From Amycolatopsis dendrobii (GTDB lineage Bacteria > Actinomycetota > Actinomycetes > Mycobacteriales > Pseudonocardiaceae): a stretch of 64,000 bases of DNA. The notes beneath the pieces were generated by a model. The model had not been told where the DNA came from, ran no database searches, and saw only the letters and a list, made by a program, of their open reading frames with translations. Below are positions 1 to 9,467 of the stretch, piece by piece. The DNA lies in contig NZ_JACGZW010000009.1 in the NCBI RefSeq assembly GCF_014145675.1, forward strand, positions 1 through 64,000, in the 5' to 3' direction. Within the stretch, counting starts at the first letter, position 1. Every line of letters begins with the position of its first letter. The position numbers were made by a program, and so were the translations under genes.

Positions 1-51
1 CGGCGCCGGGCCGACCTCGCTGTTCGCGGTCTTCGACAGCCCCGCCGCCAT
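1..51 (-). CDS. possible 5' end of rsmG (gidB), partial
   Basis: On the minus strand an ATG at 51 opens a frame that stays open to the window edge (17 codons). In actinobacteria the gene after jag on this strand is normally rsmG, the 16S rRNA m7G methyltransferase, followed by parA and parB, so synteny suggests this identity. No conserved motif is visible in so short a stretch and no convincing Shine-Dalgarno sequence precedes the ATG. The plus strand is open here too, so the call is tentative. Confidence 0.25.
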   Translation of the reverse strand, partial: MAAGLSKTANSEVGPAP

Positions 52-56
52 CAGCC

Positions 57-144
57 CGGCTCGGCTCGGCTCGGCTCGGCTCGGCTCGGCTCGGCTCGGC
101 TCGGCTCGGCTCGGCTCGGCTCGGCTCGGCTCGGCTCGGCTCGG
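57..144. repeat. (TCGGC)n pentanucleotide tandem repeat, about 17 copies
   Basis: Bases 61-140 are sixteen perfect copies of TCGGC, with partial copies at both ends. The array lies just upstream of the presumed start of the leftward gene at 51, in non-coding DNA. A perfect array of this length is prone to copy-number change by strand slippage. Confidence 0.95.
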
Positions 145-362
145 GAAGAAGCTAACGCCGGGCGGCGGGTCCGCATAGCGGGGCCGGGTACGTGAAGCAT
201 CCGAGATCGCGACAGTCAGCGCGGTTCCGTGACCCGCCACCGGTACGCGTAAGAAGAGCGGACACAAAAGAAGCGGCCCACGGGATTAACTCCAGTGGGC
301 CGCTTCGGCTCAGTACTCAACGCGAGACGCGAGACGCGCAACGCGCAACGCGTCCGAGGGGC
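145..362. other. intergenic region between the pentamer repeat and jag
   Basis: No credible gene is visible. It holds the jag-operon terminator (271-305) and a short run of related ACGCGAGACGCG/ACGCGCAACGCG words at about 318-352. The short reading frames crossing it are shadows of jag. Confidence 0.6.
265..305 (-). terminator. rho-independent terminator of the jag operon
   Basis: Arms AAGCGGCCCAC (271-281) and GTGGGCCGCTT (295-305) form a perfect 11-bp stem. Read on the minus strand it is followed by a T-rich stretch (CTTTTGTG), as expected for the leftward rpmH-rnpA-yidD-yidC-jag operon ending here. Confidence 0.8.
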
Positions 363-902
363 TCAGTCCTCGGGGAAGATCACCACGCGGCGCTTCGGGT
401 CTTCGCCCTCGCTCTCGCTCGTGACGCCCTTGACCGTCGCGACCGCGTCGTGGACGACCTTGCGTTCGAACGGGCTCATCGGCTGCAGGCGAACCCGCTC
501 GCCGCTCGACAGCACCGACTCGGCGGTGGACCGGCCGAGTTCGCGGAGCTCCTCGCGGCGGTCCGCGCGCCAGCCCGCGATGTCCAGCATCAGCCGGCTG
601 CGCGAGCCGGTCTCCTGCTGGACCGCGAGGCGGGTCAGCTCCTGCAGCGCTTCGAGCACCGTGCCGCGGGGGCCGACCAGCTTCTCCAAGTCGTCGCCGC
701 CGTCGATGCTGACGATGGCGCGGCCCGCTTCGACATCAAGGTCGATGTCGCCGTCGTAGTCGAGCAGGTCCAGCAGACGCTCGAGGTAGTCGCCGGCGAT
801 GTCGCCCTCTTGCACGAGAGCATCGTCACCGCCTGCCTTCGGCTCGGCCGGTGCGCTCGTCTCTTCCTGATCGGCGTCGATCGTGTCGACCGTCTCCGAC
901 AT
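363..902 (-). CDS. jag: Jag/KhpB-type KH-R3H RNA-binding protein
   Basis: The 179-aa protein has an acidic N-terminus, a KH domain with a GPRGTVLEALQ-type loop (about residues 95-110) and a C-terminal R3H domain around the MSPFERKVVHD segment. The Jag/KhpB family (SpoIIIJ-associated) binds single-stranded RNA and acts in the cytoplasm, with links to cell elongation and division. It lies 28 bp after yidC as last gene of the leftward operon, the classic yidC-jag pairing. The ATG at 902 is the natural start. It lacks the long Jag-N domain of Firmicutes homologues, as is usual in actinobacteria. Confidence 0.93.
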   Translation of the reverse strand: MSETVDTIDADQEETSAPAEPKAGGDDALVQEGDIAGDYLERLLDLLDYDGDIDLDVEAGRAIVSIDGGDDLEKLVGPRGTVLEALQELTRLAVQQETGSRSRLMLDIAGWRADRREELRELGRSTAESVLSSGERVRLQPMSPFERKVVHDAVATVKGVTSESEGEDPKRRVVIFPED

Positions 903-930
903 CTTCAGTCTCCTCTCCGAACCCGAAGCG

Positions 931-2079
931 TCAGCGACGCTTCCGGCCCGACTTCCTGTTCGAGTCCTTGAGGAGTCCGGGCACCCCGGTGCCGTTCTCC
1001 TTCGATCCGTTCTGGTTCGACGTCTGCTCGGGCGCGCTCTCCGCCGGTTCGGCCGCCTTCTTCTCCGTGGAAGCGACGCCGCCGGACTTGCCGCCGGAGG
1101 ACGAGGTCTGCGCGAAGCCGTGCGCCGAACCCGCCTTGGTCACCTTGCCCTGCTGGCCCTGCTGCTGGTTCTTCTTCTGCTGCACCGGCTTCTGCCCGAC
1201 CTTCGGCGCGGTCGGCTTCTGGCCCGGCTTCGGGCCGAGCGACGCGCGCTTCTCGGCCGCCTCCGCCTTGCGGGCCGCCTCTTCCTTGTCGATCTTCGTG
1301 TAGACGAGGCGCTGCTGCATGAGCGTCCAGCCGTTGTTCGCCAGCCAGTAGAAGAGCAGGCCGAGCGGGAAGAAGGCACCGAACACGAGCACACCGAGCG
1401 GGAAGACGTACATGGTGAGCTTGTTCATGATCGCGGTCTGCGGGGTGCCCGCGGCCGACGCGTTCTGCCGGGAGACCGAGTGCCGCGCGGTGAGGTGCGT
1501 GGCGATCGAGGCGATGATCATCAGCGGCAGCGCGACCGGGAGGACCTCCCAGTGCCAGCCGCCGTTCGCGACGTGGCCCGCGACGGCGCCGACGCCGTTG
1601 TTGACCGCCTCGCCCATGTTGACGCCGAAGAGCTTCGCGCTGACGTAGGAGTGCACGTCCTGCGCGTTGAAGAAGTAGTTCTCGGTCTTGTCCCCGCCGC
1701 CGGGCGGCGGCATGGTGAACGCGCGCAGCACGTGGTTCAGGCCGATGAAGACCGGGATCTGAAGGATCATCGGAAGGCAGCTGCCGAGCGGGTTGACGCC
1801 GTGCTCGCGCTGGAGCTTCTGCATCTCCTGCGCCTGGCGCTGCCGGTCGTTCGCGTACTTCTTCTGGATCTTCTTCATTTCCGGCGCGAAGTCTTGCATC
1901 TTCTTCATCGACCGGACCTGGTTCACGAACGGCTTGAACATGATGCCGCGGACGGTGAACGTCAGGAAGATGATGCCGAGGATCCACGAGATCGCGGTCG
2001 CTTCCCCGAAGACGAACCCGAAGACCTTGTGCCAACACCACAAGATGAAGGACACGGGGTAGTAGATGAAATCGAGCAC
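931..2079 (-). CDS. yidC: membrane protein insertase YidC
   Basis: YidC/Oxa1-family insertase of 382 aa, within the actinobacterial size range. A short first membrane segment is followed by the conserved 60KD_IMP core, with the basic cytoplasmic hairpin (SMKKMQDFAPEMKKIQKKY), the VNPLGSCLPM motif before the second segment and further membrane helices. The last 100 residues are a disordered Lys/Gln/Ala-rich tail. It inserts membrane proteins alone or with SecYEG. The start is GTG at 2079, four bases downstream of the yidD stop, so translation is probably coupled. Confidence 0.96.
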   Translation of the reverse strand: MLDFIYYPVSFILWCWHKVFGFVFGEATAISWILGIIFLTFTVRGIMFKPFVNQVRSMKKMQDFAPEMKKIQKKYANDRQRQAQEMQKLQREHGVNPLGSCLPMILQIPVFIGLNHVLRAFTMPPPGGGDKTENYFFNAQDVHSYVSAKLFGVNMGEAVNNGVGAVAGHVANGGWHWEVLPVALPLMIIASIATHLTARHSVSRQNASAAGTPQTAIMNKLTMYVFPLGVLVFGAFFPLGLLFYWLANNGWTLMQQRLVYTKIDKEEAARKAEAAEKRASLGPKPGQKPTAPKVGQKPVQQKKNQQQGQQGKVTKAGSAHGFAQTSSSGGKSGGVASTEKKAAEPAESAPEQTSNQNGSKENGTGVPGLLKDSNRKSGRKRR

Positions 2080-2083
2080 TGAG

Positions 2084-2410
2084 CTACTCCTCGATCGGTG
2101 TTTCAGGCGTGCGGTGTCGCCACGAGAACTTCTCGGGCACCGGGTCGCGGCCGGGCGGGGTCCACGGGCCGCAGCGAAGCAGCCGGCGCAGCGCGAGGTA
2201 GGAGCCTTTGGCCGCGCCGTGGCGGGTCAGGGCTTCGACTGCGTACGCGCTGCAGCTCGGGTAGAACCGGCAGGCCGGAGGAAGAAAGGGCGAAATCGCC
2301 TTGCGGTAGAACCGCACGGGGAGGAGCAGCACCCACGCGACCGGTCCCGGCCGGGGCGGCGACTCGTCCTCGGGTACTTCGGTGGTGCTGTGTTCGGAGG
2401 TGGCGTCCAT
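2084..2410 (-). CDS. yidD: YidD membrane protein insertion efficiency factor
   Basis: A 108-aa protein with the family core: VLLLPVRFYRKAISPFLPPACRF is split here by position, with the Cys-containing PPACRFYPSCSAYA segment near residues 45-60. YidD proteins are small, membrane-associated by an amphipathic helix and assist YidC-dependent insertion; the exact mechanism is not settled. It sits between rnpA (6 bp upstream) and yidC (4 bp downstream) in the standard operon order. The start is ATG at 2410. An acidic N-terminal extension of about 20 residues precedes the conserved part. Confidence 0.94.
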   Translation of the reverse strand: MDATSEHSTTEVPEDESPPRPGPVAWVLLLPVRFYRKAISPFLPPACRFYPSCSAYAVEALTRHGAAKGSYLALRRLLRCGPWTPPGRDPVPEKFSWRHRTPETPIEE

Positions 2411-2416
2411 GGCCGT

Positions 2417-2848
2417 TTACACCGCTGATCCGTGGTCGGGTGCCGCGCCCTGCTGACGCGGCTGCCGGGGAGCATCGGCCCCGGCCGGACGGCCGGACGG
2501 CCGGAGGCCGAGCCGGCGCAGCGCGGCGTCGAGATCCGCGCCGAGCTCAGCGCTCGACGCGGACGCGGCCGGAGGCAGTGCCCGTACCACCAACGAAGTG
2601 CCCGCGGGCAGTGTTCCGAGACGCGCGGAAACCAGGTGCCGCAACCGCCGGGTCACCCGGTGGCGCACCACCGAGTTCCCGACGGCCTTGCTCACCACAA
2701 AACCCGCCCTGGCCGCGAACGAGGCGGCCACGGACGGGTCCGTGGTCAACGCATGGACGACGAGGCGGCGCCTGCCGGCCCGGGACCCCCGGCGGAGGAC
2801 GACCCGGAAGTCCTCGCTCCGCCGCAGACGTGCGCCAGCGGGCAGCAC
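2417..2848 (-). CDS. rnpA: ribonuclease P protein component
   Basis: Protein subunit of RNase P (143 aa), which with the rnpB RNA matures the 5' ends of tRNAs. The N-terminus [14 protein letters not shown] and the basic RNR-type motif region ([17 protein letters not shown], near residue 70) are diagnostic. I chose GTG at 2848 because the conserved family start (M-L-P-x-x-x-R-L-R) begins there; the frame is open further upstream but overlaps rpmH. The C-terminal extension is Ala/Pro-rich. It follows rpmH by 22 bp. Confidence 0.95.
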   Translation of the reverse strand: MLPAGARLRRSEDFRVVLRRGSRAGRRRLVVHALTTDPSVAASFAARAGFVVSKAVGNSVVRHRVTRRLRHLVSARLGTLPAGTSLVVRALPPAASASSAELGADLDAALRRLGLRPSGRPAGADAPRQPRQQGAAPDHGSAV

Positions 2849-2870
2849 GACGCGGTTCGGCGGAGCCGGA

Positions 2871-3014
2871 TCAGGCGGACAGCTCGGCGCGGCCCTTGCG
2901 ACGGCGCGCCGCGAGGATCGCCCGGCCCGCACGGGTCCGCATGCGCAGGCGGAAACCGTGGGTCTTCGCGCGACGACGGTTGTTCGGCTGGAAGGTGCGC
3001 TTGCCCTTGCTCAC
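2871..3014 (-). CDS. rpmH: 50S ribosomal protein L34
   Basis: The 47-aa product starts [14 protein letters not shown] and carries the invariant [15 protein letters not shown] block; length and sequence are exactly those of L34 in the large ribosomal subunit. Start is GTG at 3014, preceded by AGGAGAA five bases upstream. It is the first gene of the leftward operon and divergent from dnaA across a 600-bp control region. Confidence 0.97.
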   Translation of the reverse strand: MSKGKRTFQPNNRRRAKTHGFRLRMRTRAGRAILAARRRKGRAELSA

Positions 3015-3327
3015 TGCTTCTCCTGTGTCTCGGCCGTCGGGCGACGGCGGATTCCCCGGCGCCCGGCGTGTCGTGCGGGTCGCACGGAAGTTCGTGCTGT
3101 CTCCTACCACCGGGTGGCCTCGTCACGACGAGCGACGACATACGTAGGCACGCGAAACGCACCCGTCGCATACGGGAGACCTTACGAGGGTACGCACCCC
3201 GGTCGTGAACGCCGCAGGCGCCCCTCCGCCACCCTCGGCGACCGACCCGCGAGACTGCCTCCCGGCACGGCGCGGCACCGAATGGCAACACGCCGTACAC
3301 CGTGAAATGCTTGCGCAGCACCACGTC

Positions 3328-3356
3328 TTGTGGCATCGAGCAGGGCTTGTTAGCGT
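3328..3356 (+). promoter_or_regulatory. candidate dnaA promoter
   Basis: TTGTGG (3328-3333) and TAGCGT (3351-3356) are separated by 17 bp, resembling an actinobacterial housekeeping-sigma promoter about 260 bp upstream of the dnaA start. Only sequence similarity supports it. Confidence 0.35.
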
Positions 3357-3481
3357 GCCTCTCTCGACCTCCGGGCAGGACCGATGAGGCCTCGCCGACG
3401 TCGGGGGGTGTGGAGGCGCCCGGGGAGTACGCCGAGCCCGCAGGTCGCGTGGCTGCGGACGGCCGTACATTAGTGCACAGC

Positions 3482-3502
3482 TGTGGACAACTTTGTGGAT
3501 AT
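3482..3502 (-). promoter_or_regulatory. DnaA boxes upstream of dnaA
   Basis: TGTGGACAA (3482-3490) is a perfect inverse copy of the actinobacterial box TTGTCCACA, and TGTGGATAT (3494-3502) follows with a near match. Placed about 120 bp before the dnaA start, they suggest DnaA autoregulation. Confidence 0.75.
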
Positions 3503-3615
3503 CGCTGTGCCGTCGCGCGGGTGAGTCCGGACCGCGTGCTCGAGGCGAGCTTCCAGGACGTGCTCGGGGGTGGGTCCGAGGCGTGCGCGCCGACGAGGGG
3601 AGGGGAGTCAGACCG

Positions 3616-5307
3616 GTGTCGGAGCACCAGCACAATCTGGGCGTCATCTGGGAGCAGGTGGTGCGGGAGCTGTCCGACGGCACCCTCTCCCCGCAGCAAC
3701 GAGCCTGGATGCGGGTGACCCGCCCGATCGGTCTCCTCGACGGCACCGCGCTGCTCGCCGCGCCGAGCGATTTCGCGAAGGAAGCCATCGAACGCGCGCT
3801 GCGCACCTCGATCACCGAAGCGCTGTCGCGGCGGCTCGGCCGCCCGGTGTCGCTCGCGGTGAAGGTCGACAGCACCGAACCGGTCGCGCCCGCCCCCCGC
3901 TATGCGGCGTCACCCGCCCGGGTGGAAAACGACGTTCCTCGGCCGGAGCCGGCGCCGCAGCCGAGCCCGCACCTGGAGAACGGCCAGGCCGACCACGTGC
4001 GCCCAGAGCGCCCGAAGCCGAAGCCGCCGCCTCGCCGGCCGCAGGTCGAAGCGGCCGGGCTTCCGCCGGCACGGGTCGACCCGCCGCCGCCACCGCCTCC
4101 TCAGCAGCCGCTGCACCCGGTCCACCCCGGCCTGGACGACCTCGAGGACCCGGACGAAGAAGTCGACGAAGAGGGCGAAGCGCTGGCGACCGCCAACGAG
4201 ATCTGGCCCCGGTTCGCCGGGCAGCCGATCGCGGGCCAGCCCTACACCGCTCCGGCGCAGCCGCAGACCTCGAAGACGAAGCTGAACGAGAAGTACAACT
4301 TCGACACGTTCGTCATCGGCGCGTCCAACCGCTTCGCGCACGCCGCCGCAGTCGCCGTGGCCGAGGCGCCGGCACGCGCGTACAACCCGCTGTTCATCTG
4401 GGGCGAGTCCGGGCTCGGCAAGACGCACCTGCTGCACGCGGTCGGGCACTACGCGCAGCGGCTGTTCCCCGGCATGCGCGTGCGCTACGTCTCGACCGAA
4501 GAGTTCACGAACGACTTCATCAACTCGCTGCGAGACGACCGCAAGGTCGCTTTTCAGCGCCGCTACCGCGATGTCGACATCCTGCTGGTGGACGACATCC
4601 AGTTCCTGGAGGGCAAGGAAGGCACCCAGGAGGAGTTCTTCCACACCTTCAACACGCTGCACAACCAGAACAAGCAGATCGTCGTCAGCTCCGACCGGCC
4701 GCCCAAGCGGCTGGAAACCCTGGAGGACCGGCTGCGGACGCGGTTCGAATGGGGCCTGATCACCGACATCCAGCCGCCTGAGCTGGAGACCCGGATCGCG
4801 ATCCTGCGCAAGAAGGCGGCACAGGACCGGCTCGCGGTGCCCGGCGAGGTGCTCGAGTTCATCGCGTCGCGGGTCGAGGCGAACATCCGCGAACTGGAGG
4901 GCGCGCTGATCCGCGTCACCGCGTTCGCGTCGCTGAATCAGCAGCCGGTGGAAGTCGGGCTCGCCGAGATCGTGCTGCGCGACCTGATCCCGGACTCGCA
5001 CACGCCGGAGATCACCGCGCCGACCATCATGGGCGTCACCGCGGAGTTCTTCGACGTGACGCTCGACGAGCTGTGCGGACCCGGCAAGACGAAGGCGCTC
5101 GCCACAGCCCGCCAGATCGCGATGTACCTCTGCCGCGAGCTGACCGAGATGTCGCTGCCGAAGATCGGCCAGACGTTCGGCGGCCGCGACCACACGACCG
5201 TCATGCACGCGGACAAGAAGATCCGCAAGGAGATGGCCGAGCGCAGGCGGATTTACGACCAGGTGCAGGAGCTGACCTCGCGAATCAAGCAGCGCGCTCG
5301 CCAGTAG
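3616..5307 (+). CDS. dnaA: chromosomal replication initiator protein DnaA
   Basis: 563-aa AAA+ initiator that binds DnaA boxes in oriC and melts the origin. Domain I is at about 1-90 ([13 protein letters not shown]), followed by a long Pro/acidic linker (about 95-215), typical of actinobacteria. The AAA+ domain has Walker [11 protein letters not shown] (about 263-272) and Walker [11 protein letters not shown]. The C-terminal helix-turn-helix carries the signature [15 protein letters not shown] (about 522-536). GTG at 3616 is chosen: a purine-rich AGGGGAG lies 9 bases upstream and the family N-terminus begins there. An in-frame ATG at 3493 would add 41 unlike residues. Confidence 0.98.
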   Translation: MSEHQHNLGVIWEQVVRELSDGTLSPQQRAWMRVTRPIGLLDGTALLAAPSDFAKEAIERALRTSITEALSRRLGRPVSLAVKVDSTEPVAPAPRYAASPARVENDVPRPEPAPQPSPHLENGQADHVRPERPKPKPPPRRPQVEAAGLPPARVDPPPPPPPQQPLHPVHPGLDDLEDPDEEVDEEGEALATANEIWPRFAGQPIAGQPYTAPAQPQTSKTKLNEKYNFDTFVIGASNRFAHAAAVAVAEAPARAYNPLFIWGESGLGKTHLLHAVGHYAQRLFPGMRVRYVSTEEFTNDFINSLRDDRKVAFQRRYRDVDILLVDDIQFLEGKEGTQEEFFHTFNTLHNQNKQIVVSSDRPPKRLETLEDRLRTRFEWGLITDIQPPELETRIAILRKKAAQDRLAVPGEVLEFIASRVEANIRELEGALIRVTAFASLNQQPVEVGLAEIVLRDLIPDSHTPEITAPTIMGVTAEFFDVTLDELCGPGKTKALATARQIAMYLCRELTEMSLPKIGQTFGGRDHTTVMHADKKIRKEMAERRRIYDQVQELTSRIKQRARQ

Positions 5308-5360
5308 CCGACTGCCGCGTTTGGACACTCGCATTTAGACAGTCCTGTTTCGACGTTCTA

Positions 5361-5392
5361 GGGGCACCACGGACTCCCGTGGTGCCCCTTTT
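5361..5392 (+). terminator. dnaA terminator
   Basis: Arms GGGGCACCACGG (5361-5372) and CCGTGGTGCCCC (5377-5388) with a 4-base loop form a perfect 12-bp stem followed by TTTT, 54 bp after the dnaA stop. Confidence 0.9.
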
Positions 5393-5459
5393 CGTTGCCC
5401 TGACGGGCTTCTCGCCGGTACGCAGCTGAAGCGTGCGTACGCATCGGCAGCGGAGCGAA

Positions 5460-5990
5460 GCGCGCGTACGTATCCACAGACGTCCACAGCCTGTGTACAG
5501 AGAATTTCTCAAACTTATTGATACACAAGGGGTTTTCCCCAGGGTGTGGGCAGTTTGCCCACAGTGCCAACGGATCCCGGAGCTGCGACGACCCGGATTC
5601 GATCCACATCCCGCTCACACCGAATCCACAGGTTGTCCCCATGGTTGTCCACGCGGATTCCCCAGGTTGCCCACAGGTAGTCCACAACTGTGGGTCGTCA
5701 CTCACCAGGGCGATCCCGGCCGCTTCGGCTGCCCCCAGAGCCTGGGTACAACTCGGTCCCAACCTGGGGACAACCATGGGGATAACTGGGGACAACTGTG
5801 GATGAATCCGGGACGGCCCGAAACCATCCACGGATCGCCCGAACCATCCACCGATCCGCCACCAGGGCTGCCCACAGGCCGCCGCACGCCACGACCAGCG
5901 CGAACGAGTGCTGTCCACACAATCCACAGCCCCTATTACTGCTACTGGTTTTTCATCTCTTCTAAGAAAGAACAGAACAAAAACAGGCGG
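5460..5990. other. oriC: chromosomal origin of replication oriC
   Basis: The 913-bp dnaA-dnaN intergenic region has about a dozen DnaA-box-like nonamers in both orientations. Examples are 5470-5478 (GTATCCACA), 5480-5488, 5545-5553 (reverse), 5555-5563 (TTGCCCACA), 5622-5630, 5645-5653 (TTGTCCACG), 5667-5675, 5678-5686, 5797-5805 (reverse), 5868-5876, 5911-5919 (CTGTCCACA) and 5920-5928. An unusually AT-rich tract at about 5930-5990 directly follows the last boxes and is the likely unwinding element; a second AT-rich patch lies at 5500-5530. Most boxes deviate from the TTGTCCACA consensus at one or two positions, as in Streptomyces origins. Confidence 0.95.
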
Positions 5991-6220
5991 AGGACGAAAC
6001 TGGGGACAAGCTGAGATTCGTGTCGTTATGTCGACAAAGTGAAGGGGAGGCCGAGGTGACGGCACCCCCGGCGACGGCCTAACGTGGATGTCTGCAGCTG
6101 GTCCGTTCCCGCGCGGGGCGGACCGGACCGAGCGGGGACCCGGTCGCGCGCGGTGCTCACGACTGGTGCCCAGCGACCCCTTCACGAGCCGAGGGGCTCG
6201 GCTGTCGAAAGGAAGCGCGC

Positions 6221-7354
6221 ATGAAGATCCGCGTCGAGCGCGACGGGCTCGCCGACGCCGTCGCGTGGGTGGCCAGAAGCCTCCCCTCCCGGCCTCCAGT
6301 GCCGGTCTTGGGCGGTGTTCTCCTCGACGCGGGCGCGGATGGAGAGTCCGACGCGCTCACGGTCTCCGGCTTCGACTACGAGGTCTCGGCCACGGTCGGT
6401 GTGCCCGCGACCATCGCCGACGGTGGACGGCTGCTCGTCTCCGGCCGCCTGCTGGCCGACATCACCAAGGCGCTGCCCGCGCAGCCGGTGGAGATCTCCG
6501 TCGACGGCGCCCGCGCCACCATCACCTGCGGCAGCGCCCGGTTCAGCCTCCCGACCATGCCGGTCGAGGACTACCCGCAGCTGCCGTCCCAGCCCGCGCA
6601 CGCGGGCGAGCTCACCGGCGACGTCTTCGGCCAGGCGGTCACCCAGGTCGCCACCGCGGCAGGCAAGGACGACACGCTCCCCATGCTCACCGGCATGCGG
6701 CTGGAGATCTCCGGCGAGACGCTCACCCTCGTCGCCACCGACCGGTTCCGGCTCGCGATGCGCGAGTTCACCTGGAAGCCGGCCGAGGGCCTGTCCGACG
6801 CCGCGGTGCTCGTCCCGGCACGGACGCTCGCCGAGGCTGCCAAGACGCTCGGCGGCGCGGGCACCACCGTGCAGCTCGCGCTCGCTTCCGGCGACGGCCT
6901 GCTCGGCCTGTCCGGCGCGGGCCGCTACACGACCACCCGGCTGCTCGACGCCGAGTTCCCGCCGTACCGCCAGCTGCTGCCCGCGAACCACACCTCGCGC
7001 GCGGTTATCGAGGTCAGCGCGCTCACCGAGTCGATCAAGCGCGTGTCGCTGGTCGCCGAGCGCGGCACTCAGGTGCGGCTCGAATTCGGCGACGGCTCCC
7101 TGCGGCTGTCCGCGGGCGGCGACGACGAGGGCAGCGCCGAGGAAGAACTCCAGGTCGACTACGAGGGCGAGTCGGTCACCATCGCGTTCAACCCCGGCTA
7201 CCTCGTCGACGGGCTCGGCGCGCTGCACAGCGACCGGGCCGAGCTGACGTTCACCACGCCCAACCGCCCGGCGCTGATCAAGCCCGCCGACGCCGAGGGC
7301 AACGTCGTCCCCGGGTATCTCTACCTGCTCATGCCGGTCCGGCTGCCGGGCTGA
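6221..7354 (+). CDS. dnaN: DNA polymerase III sliding clamp (beta subunit)
   Basis: 377-aa beta clamp, the ring-shaped processivity factor encircling DNA at the replisome and binding Pol III, DciA/DnaB-loaded forks and repair enzymes. The N-terminus [32 protein letters not shown] and the C-terminal [10 protein letters not shown] ending are family hallmarks; three clamp domains fill the length. ATG at 6221 is preceded by GAAAGGAAG about 6 bases upstream. It is the first gene to the right of oriC. Confidence 0.97.
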   Translation: MKIRVERDGLADAVAWVARSLPSRPPVPVLGGVLLDAGADGESDALTVSGFDYEVSATVGVPATIADGGRLLVSGRLLADITKALPAQPVEISVDGARATITCGSARFSLPTMPVEDYPQLPSQPAHAGELTGDVFGQAVTQVATAAGKDDTLPMLTGMRLEISGETLTLVATDRFRLAMREFTWKPAEGLSDAAVLVPARTLAEAAKTLGGAGTTVQLALASGDGLLGLSGAGRYTTTRLLDAEFPPYRQLLPANHTSRAVIEVSALTESIKRVSLVAERGTQVRLEFGDGSLRLSAGGDDEGSAEEELQVDYEGESVTIAFNPGYLVDGLGALHSDRAELTFTTPNRPALIKPADAEGNVVPGYLYLLMPVRLPG

Positions 7355-7403
7355 GCGCCGCGCGTCCAACCGAGGAAAACCGATCCAATCCAAAGGGGAT
7401 CTC

Positions 7404-8294
7404 ATGGTTCAGCTGGGTCTCGTCGGCCTGGGCAAGATGGGCTTCAACATGCGCGAGCGGCTGCGCGCCGCCGGGCACGAGGTGGTCGGCTACGACCGCA
7501 ACCCGGACGTCAGCGACTCGACCTCGCTCGAGGACATGGTCTCCCAGCTGTCCGGTCCGCGGATCGTGTGGATCATGGTCCCGGCAGGCGAGCCGACCCG
7601 GCAGACCGTGACCGAGCTCGGGCAGCTGCTGTCCGAGGGCGACCTGGTGATCGACGGCGGGAACTCGAAGTTCACCGACGACAAGCTGAACGCCGATCTG
7701 CTCGCCTCGCACGGCGTCGGCTACCTCGACTGCGGCGTCTCCGGCGGCGTGTGGGGCAAGGACAACGGCTACGGCCTGATGGTCGGCGGCGCGGCGTCGG
7801 ACGTCCAGCGCGCGATGCCGATCTTCGACGCGCTGCGTCCGGAAGGTCCGCGCGAGGAAGGCTTCTCGCACGCCGGTTCGGTCGGTGCCGGGCATTACGC
7901 GAAGATGATCCACAACGGCATCGAGTACGGCATCATGCAGGCCTACGCCGAGGGCTTCGAACTGCTCGAAGCCGCGAAGATCGTCGACGACGTGCCCGCC
8001 GTGATCAAGGGCTGGCAGCGCGGCACCGTGGTCCGCTCCTGGCTGCTCGACCTGCTGGTGCGCGCGCTGGACGAGGACCCGGAACTGGACGACCTCGAAG
8101 GCTACGTCGAAGACTCCGGCGAAGGCCGCTGGACGCTGGAAGAAGCGGTCAACAACGCGGTGCCCGCGCCGGTGCTGTCGGCCGCGCTGTTCGCCCGGTT
8201 CTCCTCCCGGCAGAAGGACTCCGCCGCGATGCGCGCCGTCGCCGCGCTGCGCAACCAGTTCGGCGGCCACGCTGTGAAGAAGGCCGGGAGCTAG
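7404..8294 (+). CDS. gnd: 6-phosphogluconate dehydrogenase (decarboxylating), short form
   Basis: 296-aa NAD(P)-dependent dehydrogenase of the pentose phosphate pathway (6-phosphogluconate to ribulose 5-phosphate and CO2). It has the Rossmann start GLVGLGKMGFNM, the IDGGNSKFTDD segment, the catalytic-site GVSGGVWGKDNGYGLMVGG and KMIHNGIEYGIMQAYAEG with the catalytic Lys. It belongs to the short, NAD-type class, about 300 aa against about 470 for the long form. ATG at 7404 follows AAAGGGGA. Its placement between dnaN and recF is shared with Streptomyces and relatives, so it belongs to the backbone. Confidence 0.93.
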   Translation: MVQLGLVGLGKMGFNMRERLRAAGHEVVGYDRNPDVSDSTSLEDMVSQLSGPRIVWIMVPAGEPTRQTVTELGQLLSEGDLVIDGGNSKFTDDKLNADLLASHGVGYLDCGVSGGVWGKDNGYGLMVGGAASDVQRAMPIFDALRPEGPREEGFSHAGSVGAGHYAKMIHNGIEYGIMQAYAEGFELLEAAKIVDDVPAVIKGWQRGTVVRSWLLDLLVRALDEDPELDDLEGYVEDSGEGRWTLEEAVNNAVPAPVLSAALFARFSSRQKDSAAMRAVAALRNQFGGHAVKKAGS

Positions 8295-8312
8295 CTCCCG
8301 CGGTCCCCGCCC

Positions 8313-9467
8313 GTGTATCTGCGACATCTCCAGGTCACCGACTTCCGGTCCTGGCCGCTGGCCGACCTCGCCCTCGAACCGGGGCCGGTCGTGCTCGTCG
8401 GTCAGAACGGCCGGGGGAAGACGAACCTGCTCGAAGCGATCGGCTACGTGGCGACCCTCGGTTCGCACCGGGTCGCCACGGACGCCCCGCTCGTCCGCCA
8501 CGGCTGTGAGCGCGCGCTCGTCCGGGTCGCGGTCGTCAACGAAGACCGCGAGCTGACGGTCGAACTCGAGATCACGCCTGGTCGCGCCAACCGTGCGCGG
8601 GTGAACCGCGGTGCGGTCGGCAAGCCGCGCGACGTGCTCGGCATTCTGCGTACGGTGCTGTTCTCTCCGGAGGACCTCTCGCTCGTGCGCGGCGATCCGA
8701 GCGAACGCCGTCGGTTCATGGACGAACTGCTCGTGCTTCGCGCGCCTCGGTACGCGGGCGTGCGCGCGGACTACGAGAAGGTCCTTAAGCAGCGCAACGC
8801 ACTTCTCAAGACCGCAGGCAAACGCCGTACTGGTCGCGAAGACCCGTACGCGCTGTCGACGCTCGACGTGTGGGACGACCATCTCTCGGTGGCTGGCGCG
8901 CAGCTGCTGGCGGCACGGTTGAACCTCATCGCAGACCTCGCGCCGTACACCGCCGACGCTTACATGGGGGTCGCACCCGACTCTCGCCCAGCGAAGATCG
9001 CGTACAAGTCTTCGCTCGGCGAAGCGCTTCCGCCCTCGTACGGAGTGCCGGGCGGAGAGCGTGCCGAGGCAGAGGTACTGCGTGAACTGTTGCTGAAGGC
9101 GTTGGCCGATACGCGGCGGCAGGAACTGGAACGAGGGATCAGTCTGGTCGGCCCGCATCGGGACGAACTGGAGCTGATCCTCGGCGAAGCGCCGGCGAAG
9201 GGATACGCGAGCCACGGCGAGTCGTGGTCGTTCGCGCTCGCGCTGCGGCTCGGAAGTTACGAACTTCTGCGCGCCGAAGCGGGCGAACCGGTCTTGTTGC
9301 TGGACGATGTGTTCGCCGAACTCGACCGCAAGCGCCGGGCCCGGCTGGCCGAGGTCTCCGCGAGCGCCGAGCAGGTGCTCATCACCGCGGCGGTGGCCGA
9401 GGACGTGCCCGAGGAGCTCGCCGGCGCGAGGTTCACGGTGGCCGACGGGGAGGTGAACCGTGCCTGA
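8313..9467 (+). CDS. recF: DNA replication and repair protein RecF
   Basis: 384-aa SMC-like ATPase that helps load RecA at gaps through RecFOR. It shows the N-terminus [14 protein letters not shown], Walker [14 protein letters not shown] (about 30-42), a C-terminal Walker [12 protein letters not shown] and the signature region [14 protein letters not shown] at 8313 follows gnd by 18 bp. Codon use in the middle of the gene is slightly less GC3-biased than in its neighbours. Confidence 0.96.
   Translation: MYLRHLQVTDFRSWPLADLALEPGPVVLVGQNGRGKTNLLEAIGYVATLGSHRVATDAPLVRHGCERALVRVAVVNEDRELTVELEITPGRANRARVNRGAVGKPRDVLGILRTVLFSPEDLSLVRGDPSERRRFMDELLVLRAPRYAGVRADYEKVLKQRNALLKTAGKRRTGREDPYALSTLDVWDDHLSVAGAQLLAARLNLIADLAPYTADAYMGVAPDSRPAKIAYKSSLGEALPPSYGVPGGERAEAEVLRELLLKALADTRRQELERGISLVGPHRDELELILGEAPAKGYASHGESWSFALALRLGSYELLRAEAGEPVLLLDDVFAELDRKRRARLAEVSASAEQVLITAAVAEDVPEELAGARFTVADGEVNRA

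Larger units (their letters stand above)
3015..3615. promoter_or_regulatory. divergent rpmH/dnaA control region
   Basis: This 600-bp non-coding interval separates rpmH and dnaA, as in all actinobacterial origins. It contains DnaA boxes at 3482-3502 and a candidate dnaA promoter at 3328-3356. Reading frames across it lack family resemblance, including the frame running into dnaA from 3493. Confidence 0.75.

Noticed and set aside
3493-3615. Upstream-extended dnaA start at 3493
   Set aside because: The added residues are unlike DnaA, and the region holds DnaA boxes; GTG 3616 has a good ribosome-binding site.
7404-8294. gnd between dnaN and recF as a novel insertion
   Set aside because: The same order is known in Streptomyces and related actinobacteria.
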